From the NCBI GenBank assembly GCA_035267185.1, contig DATFLY010000060.1, positions 1-19,949 of the forward strand: a DNA stretch of 19,949 bases, read 5' to 3'. Shown in pieces: positions 15,678 to 19,949 of the stretch. The DNA is from JAUIBE01 sp035267185. Lineage in GTDB: Bacteria > Pseudomonadota > Gammaproteobacteria > Xanthomonadales > SZUA-36. The position numbers were made by a program, and so were the translations under genes. Each line of letters opens with the position of its first letter. Within the stretch, counting starts at the first letter, position 1. The notes under the pieces are model-generated. The model saw only the letters and a list, made by a program, of their open reading frames with translations, made no database searches and was not told where the DNA came from.

Positions 15678-16370
15678 TCAGTGGCTGCAGGGCTGAAGGT
15701 CTGCCTGGACTCTGAATAGCGTGTGGCCACTTCGGCCATATTTACTGCCAAACGGCGTTTTGATTGCATCCCAATCGGCTTCGTTTCTCGCCGACTCCCT
15801 GGAGATTTCGGCGTTGTCGCACACAAGCTCAACCGCTCGCGCGAATTCATCTGCATAGACCTCCCAGTTACATCGCAACTCCAACTGCCCTCCGAGCCTC
15901 AGCATTTTTGGGAAAACGGGATGCGCATGCCAGCGTCGCGACAGGTGTGCAGGTTTCGGCCATGGATTGGGATAAAGCAAGTAATGGCGTTCCAGTTGCC
16001 AGCCGTTTTCCAGTGCAAGCCGCCAGAATGATGCCAGCTCTGCTCGAATCCAGAATGTATTGCCAATTGAACAGGGGAATTCTTCAAAACCCAGCCTGGA
16101 AAGCCGATCAGCAGACTGGTCAATACCGATAACAATGCTGTCCGGAAACTGCTCAGCGATCAGCCGCGTACTGGCTCCGGTGCCGCAACCTGAATCAAGT
16201 ATCAGATTCCTTCCAGCGTTGAACCCAGGCAGCGCGAGCAACTTCTCAAATGCATTGATAGTCGGTTGATGCAGAGGCTGCCGCCAATCGGACTTCAGAT
16301 GCCGCAGCACAACAGAATCGAGTCGCTGATGAACCCCGCTTTGTGAGCTTTTTACCGGTGAGGAGTTCAT
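15678..16370 (-). CDS. TrmB-like SAM-dependent methyltransferase
   Basis: A class I methyltransferase resembling tRNA (guanine-N7)-methyltransferase TrmB. From the ATG at 16370 it has 230 residues. The frame is open back to 16526, but that would overlap metX and adds a non-conserved N-terminus. SAM motif I DSGCGTG is at 59-65 and the acidic motif II Asp (GIDQS) near 84. The TrmB-like block YPNPWPKPAHLSRRWH is at about 133-148. Canonical TrmB has PDPW at this point with a catalytically important Asp; here it is Asn. Target could be tRNA G46 or something else, so I give no symbol. No clear ribosome site is seen; a GTG three codons upstream is possible. Divergent from metX, convergent with ccmI. 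Confidence 0.8.
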   Translation of the reverse strand: MNSSPVKSSQSGVHQRLDSVVLRHLKSDWRQPLHQPTINAFEKLLALPGFNAGRNLILDSGCGTGASTRLIAEQFPDSIVIGIDQSADRLSRLGFEEFPCSIGNTFWIRAELASFWRLALENGWQLERHYLLYPNPWPKPAHLSRRWHAHPVFPKMLRLGGQLELRCNWEVYADEFARAVELVCDNAEISRESARNEADWDAIKTPFGSKYGRSGHTLFRVQADLQPCSH

Positions 16371-16512
16371 AATTGTCACGTATTGTCTGTATTTTTCATC
16401 AATGTTTCGTGGTTCAATTTCATGATGATTACTGCATCGAGCCAATGGCACGGTATCATGGCCGGCCATCAAGACAATCAAGAAACATGTCTCATCCAAG
16501 AGCAAAACAAAA
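16371..16512. promoter_or_regulatory. Divergent methyltransferase/metX promoter region
   Basis: A 142-base AT-richer gap between two divergent genes, so both promoters should be here. For metX, TATCAT at 16454-16459 is a plausible -10, with a weak -35-like TTACTG at 16429-16434 (19-base spacer). The ribosome site for metX is weak (AAGAG about 12 bases upstream). No riboswitch of the SAM or SAH class was recognised by eye, although the region sits before a methionine/cysteine-related gene. Confidence 0.3.
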
Positions 16513-17619
16513 ATGAGTGAAGACATTCCACGCGGAAGTCGTTTTCTGCACAGCGACGACCCCTTCGATTTTCACCTGGGGGGAACGCTGGCAAGAATTT
16601 CACTCGCCTATGAGACCTGGGGGGAGCTGAATTCAGCCCGCGATAACGGCGTCATGATCCTGACCGGATTATCACCCAGTGCCCACGCGGCGCGTCACCC
16701 GGAAAACAATGAAGATGGCTGGTGGGAACCCATGGTTGGGCCTGGAAAGCCAATCGACACCAACCGGTTTTTTGTCATATGCATCAACTCTCTCGGAAGC
16801 TGCAAAGGCAGCACTGGGCCAGCCAGCATCAATCCTGAATCCGGCAAGCCATGGCGACTCGAGTTTCCACAGGTCACGGTCCAGGACATCGCATCCTCGG
16901 CAACCCGGGTCATCGACCACCTTGGAATCGACCAGTTGCTCGCAGTGGTCGGTCCGTCGCTGGGTGGCATGAGTGGACTGGCCTGGCTCCAGCAAAACCC
17001 GGGTCGGGCCCGCCATTTTCTCTCTATTTCTACCGCTGCGGCTGCAGAGCCTTTTGCGATTGCCATACGTTCATTGCAACGTGAGTGTATCGTCAGTGAC
17101 CGGTTGTGGCTGGACGGAAAGTACTCAGACGACGAAAGGCCCGCCACCGGCATGCGCCTTGCCCGGAAACTGGGCATGCTTTCCTACCGTTCCCCGCAGG
17201 AAATGACACAACGATTCGGTAGAAGAGAGGAGGTCATGTTTGAACACTATCGATTTGGCATGGACTTCGCGATCGAGTCTTACCTGGAAAGGGCTGCCGT
17301 CAAATTTGTCGGCGGATTCGATCCCTGCTGCTATCTCTACCTTTCCTACGCGCTGGATCTTTTTGATGCAAGCGAGGGATACGACAGTCTTGAAGAGGCA
17401 GTGGCACCGATAGTACTCGACTCTAAAATGGTGATCGGCGTGAAGACCGACATCCTCTGGCCGCTTCACCAGCAATCGCAATTGGCGAACGCTTTTAAGG
17501 CAAACGGGGTCAAGACCGAATTCCTGACGCTGGATTCTATCCAGGGACATGATTCCTTTCTGGTAGACTATGACCGCTTCCTCCCTGCGGTGGATGCATA
17601 CCTTAAAACAATCAAATGA
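16513..17619 (+). CDS. metX: MetX-family O-acyltransferase, probable L-serine (or homoserine) O-succinyltransferase
   Basis: Alpha/beta-hydrolase acyltransferase that activates the hydroxyl of serine or homoserine for cysteine or methionine synthesis. The 368 residues match the family. The triad is visible: Ser149 in the nucleophile elbow GPSLGGM, Asp313 (KTDILWP) and His346 (QGHDSFLVD). Several blocks read like the Xanthomonas enzymes shown to be serine O-succinyltransferases rather than classical homoserine acetyltransferases: TGLSPSAHAA (51-60), NSLGSCKGSTGPAS (92-105), SLQREC (187-192) and FDPCCYLYLS (269-278). The classical elbow is GGSMGGM; GPSLGGM is unusual. Cysteine dioxygenase follows after 21 bases, which favours a cysteine-side role. 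Family certain; substrate inferred. Confidence 0.9.
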   Translation: MSEDIPRGSRFLHSDDPFDFHLGGTLARISLAYETWGELNSARDNGVMILTGLSPSAHAARHPENNEDGWWEPMVGPGKPIDTNRFFVICINSLGSCKGSTGPASINPESGKPWRLEFPQVTVQDIASSATRVIDHLGIDQLLAVVGPSLGGMSGLAWLQQNPGRARHFLSISTAAAAEPFAIAIRSLQRECIVSDRLWLDGKYSDDERPATGMRLARKLGMLSYRSPQEMTQRFGRREEVMFEHYRFGMDFAIESYLERAAVKFVGGFDPCCYLYLSYALDLFDASEGYDSLEEAVAPIVLDSKMVIGVKTDILWPLHQQSQLANAFKANGVKTEFLTLDSIQGHDSFLVDYDRFLPAVDAYLKTIK

Positions 17620-17640
17620 ACAGGTCAGAGGGTTCGAATC

Positions 17641-18246
17641 ATGACAGTGGAAACAGGCACTGACGCATCAGTGGGCGCACTGGATTTTGAGGGCAAGGAA
17701 AGGCTGATCGCTCGAATCGATGAAGCCGTTTCAGGCGATTGTCCTTTTGAAATCACAACATGTTTACGCAAAGCCCTGGTGGAAAGCATTGCCGACAAGG
17801 CTATTCGACTTCCCGATTCTGTCTATCAATACGTTCCGGATCACTATGCCCGTCGAGAGCTTTATCATTGCCCGAAGAAAGGATTTTCAGTCATCGCAAT
17901 GACCTGGGGACCGGGCCAGGGAACACCCATTCATGACCACAGTGGCATGTGGTGCGTGGAAGGCGTCTGGGCCGGCTGTATCGAGGTGGTTTCCTACGAG
18001 CCAGTGGAACGCGATGGCAAACGCATTCGCTTTGAAAATGTCGGCAGCATCGTGGCCGGCTGCGGAAGCGCCGGAAGCCTGATTCCACCGCACGAATTTC
18101 ATACCATCCGGAACATCGACCCGACTGACGCAGCGGTCTCGGTGCACATCTACAGCGGCGCCATGACACAATGCACCATGTACAACGACGAAGGCGACAA
18201 CTGGTACCGTCCTGAGACCAAACAATTGCAGCTCGACGCCGCCTAG
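17641..18246 (+). CDS. cdo: Cysteine dioxygenase (type I, cupin)
   Basis: Non-haem iron dioxygenase oxidising L-cysteine to cysteine sulfinate in the cytosol. The 201 residues match the family. The cupin Fe ligands are His98 and His100 (PIHDHSGMWC) and His154 (HEFHTI). Cys105 lies five residues after the second His, and Tyr171 (SVHIYSG) lies 17 after the third. These spacings are the same as those of the cross-linked Cys93/Tyr157 pair in mammalian CDO. An Arg at 71-72 in YARRELY aligns with the substrate-carboxylate Arg60. These features favour CDO over 3-mercaptopropionate dioxygenase. A good ribosome site (AGAGGG, ~8 bases) precedes the ATG. Probably co-transcribed with metX. Confidence 0.92.
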   Translation: MTVETGTDASVGALDFEGKERLIARIDEAVSGDCPFEITTCLRKALVESIADKAIRLPDSVYQYVPDHYARRELYHCPKKGFSVIAMTWGPGQGTPIHDHSGMWCVEGVWAGCIEVVSYEPVERDGKRIRFENVGSIVAGCGSAGSLIPPHEFHTIRNIDPTDAAVSVHIYSGAMTQCTMYNDEGDNWYRPETKQLQLDAA

Positions 18247-18276
18247 GCCATCAGCATAACCTGATTTTTCTGGCCT
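18245..18276 (+). terminator. Possible weak terminator after cdo
   Basis: Immediately at the cdo stop, AGGCCA (18245-18250) pairs with TGGCCT (18271-18276). Inside it TCAG pairs with CTGA around the loop CATAAC, and the bases TTTTTC are bulged on the 3' side. The inner 5-base stem followed by TTTTT (18265-18269) resembles a weak intrinsic terminator. Strength is doubtful. It lies just before the tRNA promoter. Confidence 0.3.
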
Positions 18277-18293
18277 GAATTCAACGGCACAGC

Positions 18294-18307
18294 TATACTA
18301 CGCGCCG
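18294..18307 (+). promoter_or_regulatory. Promoter -10 and GC-rich discriminator of tRNA-Leu
   Basis: TATACT (18294-18299) is a near-consensus sigma-70 -10 element about 41 bases before the mature tRNA. It is followed by ACGCGCCG, a GC-rich discriminator of the kind seen at stringently controlled stable-RNA promoters. The -35 region is not well matched (TGGCCT at a 17-base spacer). The transcript would have a leader of about 35 bases removed during tRNA maturation. Confidence 0.55.
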
Positions 18308-18340
18308 GTCTTCGCACCGAATTTCGTAATGCCCTTCAAT

Positions 18341-18427
18341 GCCGGAGTGGCGGAACTGGTAGACGCGCCGGATTCAAAATCCGGTTCTGGAAACAGAGTG
18401 AGAGTTCGAGTCTCTCCTCCGGCACCA
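18341..18427 (+). tRNA. tRNA-Leu (anticodon CAA)
   Basis: An 87-base class II tRNA with encoded CCA. Acceptor arms GCCGGAG (18341-18347) and CTCCGGC (18417-18423) pair fully, followed by discriminator A and CCA. The anticodon stem is CCGGA (18368-18372) with TCCGG (18380-18384); the loop TTCAAAA holds anticodon CAA at 18375-18377, reading UUG. A long variable arm (about 18385-18399) marks it as Leu/Ser/Tyr class, and the anticodon fixes leucine. The T arm is GAGAG-TTCGAGT-CTCTC (18400-18416). No integrase gene or duplicated 3' end is seen next to it. Confidence 0.97.
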
Positions 18428-18706
18428 TCTCCTTTTAGCTGCTCTAGCAGCATAAGATACCCTGAAAACTTTGAGTTGTGATTTGCAGTTTCCGGAAAGG
18501 AACTGGAACTGCATGGCAGTTTATAAGATGTCCGCTTTCGGCCAAAAGCGGAACTCTATAACGCACAGGGGTCGCCATTGCCCCACGCATCCTAACCCGT
18601 CGTGGCTGTCCTGGTTCTTGGCTTTTTTTGCCAGCGCCATGATTTAGCACTACTCTGAAATAGGGTTCGGGAAGGCAATACAGAGTTTGTCAGGAAGACC
18701 TCCAAT
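18428..18706. other. Intergenic region between tRNA-Leu and metalloprotease
   Basis: 279 bases without a recognisable gene. Two small hairpins are visible: GCTGC/GCAGC (18438-18442 with 18447-18451), 10 bases past the tRNA, and CCGCTTT/AAAGCGG (18532-18538 with 18545-18551). Neither is followed by a T-run in the plus direction, so I do not call terminators. A T7 tract (18622-18628) has no stable hairpin directly before it. The promoter of the metalloprotease should lie in the second half; no convincing pair of hexamers was found. Confidence 0.5.
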
Positions 18707-19949
18707 ATGAATATAACCAAATCCAAACGATTTAGATCAGCCATTTGCCTGATGCAGGTGGCACTGATGTTCTCAGCCACTCATATATTTGCAGCCATGG
18801 AGGATGACAGTGCCTGGACGCTGATTTCTGAAAAAAGCGTTCAAAACCAATCGGCTGCTGCCAGCCACCAATTGGTCAATCCCTCAAAGTACCAAAAAGC
18901 ACAACTGGATTTGGCCCGCTTCAGCCAGCAAATCAAGGCTGCCAGCCAGGGAGCTACCGGGTTGATCGTAATTATTCCCAACCCCGATGGCGGTCTTGAG
19001 CGATTCAGAATCACCCCAGCGGGTGATATGCATCCGGACCTGCAATTGTGGTTTGCCCGGGAAGGCATGCCCATGCAAACTTACAAGGGCGTGAGTCTGG
19101 ACAAGCCGGGCAACACCATCAGAATGGACTTCGGTGGACCGGGCGGTTTGCATGCCAGTGTTTTTTCAGTGGGCAAATCCTATTATGTCGACCCCTTGTT
19201 CAAAAACGACACGGAAAATTATGCCAGTTATTATCGGCATGATTACCCGTCCAGTGACGATCCCCTAAGCTGCCAGCTACACGACAAACCGGTTGATCAA
19301 TCATGGCCCGCAGAACTGCAATCAACTGGCGAATCCCAGGACGTCGTTGCCGGTACTGACGGCAATATACGTACCTTCCGACTGGCTGTTGCAGCCACCG
19401 GCGAGTACACCCAATTTCATGGTGGGACTACGGTAGCGGGGCAAGCTGCTATCGTCACTTCGGTATCCAGGGTAAATCAAATATACGAAAGAGACCTTTC
19501 CATTCACATGGAATTGATCGCCAACAATATCTCATTGGTTTACACCAACCCTGCAACAGACCCATACACCAATGGTAATGGCGGTACGATGCTGGGTGAA
19601 AACCAGGCCAATATTGACAGTGTGATTGGTAGCGCAAACTATGATATCGGGCATGTGTTCAGTACCGGTGGTGGCGGTGTCGCTTATCTTGGGGTGATTT
19701 GTAACGCGGGCTTTAAAGCGGGTGGTGTAACCGGTCGCGGCGCCCCGGTTGGTGATCCGTTTGATATCGATTTTGTCGCGCACGAAATGGGCCATCAATG
19801 GGGCGGCAACCACACTTTCAATTCGCCCCTGGGTTCCTGTAGTGGCGGAAATCGTTCAGAGCTAAGTGCATATGAACCCGGCAGTGGCAGCACCATCCAG
19901 GCCTATGCGGGTATTTGTGGCGCGGACGATTTACAACCCAACAGTGATG
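18707..19949 (+). CDS. Secreted reprolysin-like zinc metalloprotease, 3' end cut by window edge
   Basis: The frame is open from ATG 18707 to the window end (414 residues, no stop), with AGGAAG about 9 bases upstream. A signal peptide is visible: basic KSKRFR, hydrophobic 11-29, likely cleavage after FAA at 30. A prodomain-like region runs to about 220. The catalytic domain begins at TFRLAVAATGEYTQFHGG (223-240), which is typical of bacterial M12B/reprolysin-type proteases. The zinc site HEMGHQWGGNH (359-369) is the HExxHxxxxxH type with His359, Glu360, His363 and His369; the Met-turn lies outside the window. Related bacterial proteins often continue into C-terminal beta-sandwich or sorting domains, which cannot be seen here. 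Substrate unknown. Confidence 0.9.
   Translation, partial: MNITKSKRFRSAICLMQVALMFSATHIFAAMEDDSAWTLISEKSVQNQSAAASHQLVNPSKYQKAQLDLARFSQQIKAASQGATGLIVIIPNPDGGLERFRITPAGDMHPDLQLWFAREGMPMQTYKGVSLDKPGNTIRMDFGGPGGLHASVFSVGKSYYVDPLFKNDTENYASYYRHDYPSSDDPLSCQLHDKPVDQSWPAELQSTGESQDVVAGTDGNIRTFRLAVAATGEYTQFHGGTTVAGQAAIVTSVSRVNQIYERDLSIHMELIANNISLVYTNPATDPYTNGNGGTMLGENQANIDSVIGSANYDIGHVFSTGGGGVAYLGVICNAGFKAGGVTGRGAPVGDPFDIDFVAHEMGHQWGGNHTFNSPLGSCSGGNRSELSAYEPGSGSTIQAYAGICGADDLQPNSD

Noticed and set aside
18620..18633. T7 tract as a terminator before the metalloprotease
   Set aside because: No stable GC-rich stem lies directly upstream on either strand; the GGC/GCC flanks only close a loop made of the T-run itself.
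18341..18706. tRNA-Leu as an integration site of a genomic island
   Set aside because: No integrase gene, and no second copy of the tRNA 3' end, was seen in the window.

Overview
The window looks like chromosomal DNA of a free-living gammaproteobacterium of moderate GC content. A Xanthomonadales/Lysobacterales-type lineage is my best guess but is not proven. The reasons are a bacterial kynurenine pathway, a MetX protein of the serine/homoserine O-succinyltransferase type known from Xanthomonadaceae, large secreted proteases, and a complete System I cytochrome c maturation operon in canonical order. I see no phage, IS or plasmid genes and no CRISPR array.

Layout. (1) 2-2616: kynU (5' end outside the window) overlaps kmo; together these are two steps of tryptophan/kynurenine catabolism. 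(2) 2617-2982: an intergenic repeat cluster of inverted REP-like units followed by GTCATCCCGG hairpin repeats. (3) 2983-8554, minus strand: gor (glutathione reductase) and, 16 bases downstream, a 1397-residue secreted subtilisin-family protease. (4) 8555-9059: a 505-base divergent intergenic region with two inverted copies of an ~80-base element whose two stems are conserved by pairing rather than by sequence. This is the most unusual non-coding signal in the window. (5) 9060-15677: ccmABCDEFGHI, tightly packed with many 1-4 base start/stop overlaps. It includes the 50-residue ccmD, and the real starts of ccmC, ccmD and ccmG lie well inside longer open frames. (6) 15678-16370, minus strand: a TrmB-like methyltransferase whose stop codon abuts that of ccmI with no bases between. 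(7) 16513-18246: a MetX-family acyltransferase (probable serine O-succinyltransferase) and cysteine dioxygenase, a likely two-gene sulfur amino acid operon. (8) 18341-18427: tRNA-Leu(CAA) behind a promoter with a GC-rich discriminator. (9) 18707 to the end: the 5' part of a secreted zinc metalloprotease with an HExxHxxxxxH site.

How the parts work together. The ccm operon builds the machinery that exports haem, chaperones it and ligates it to periplasmic apocytochromes, with CcmG and CcmH handling thiol reduction. Glutathione reductase, the O-acylserine-type transferase and cysteine dioxygenase all bear on cellular thiol pools. The two large secreted proteases suggest a protein-degrading lifestyle, and the kynurenine genes fit use of tryptophan for catabolism or NAD synthesis. 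No wholly new multi-gene system is evident; the best leads are the paired structured repeats between gor and ccmA, the metX-cdo pairing, the TrmB-like enzyme with an Asn in place of the usual Asp, and the modular C-terminus of the large protease.
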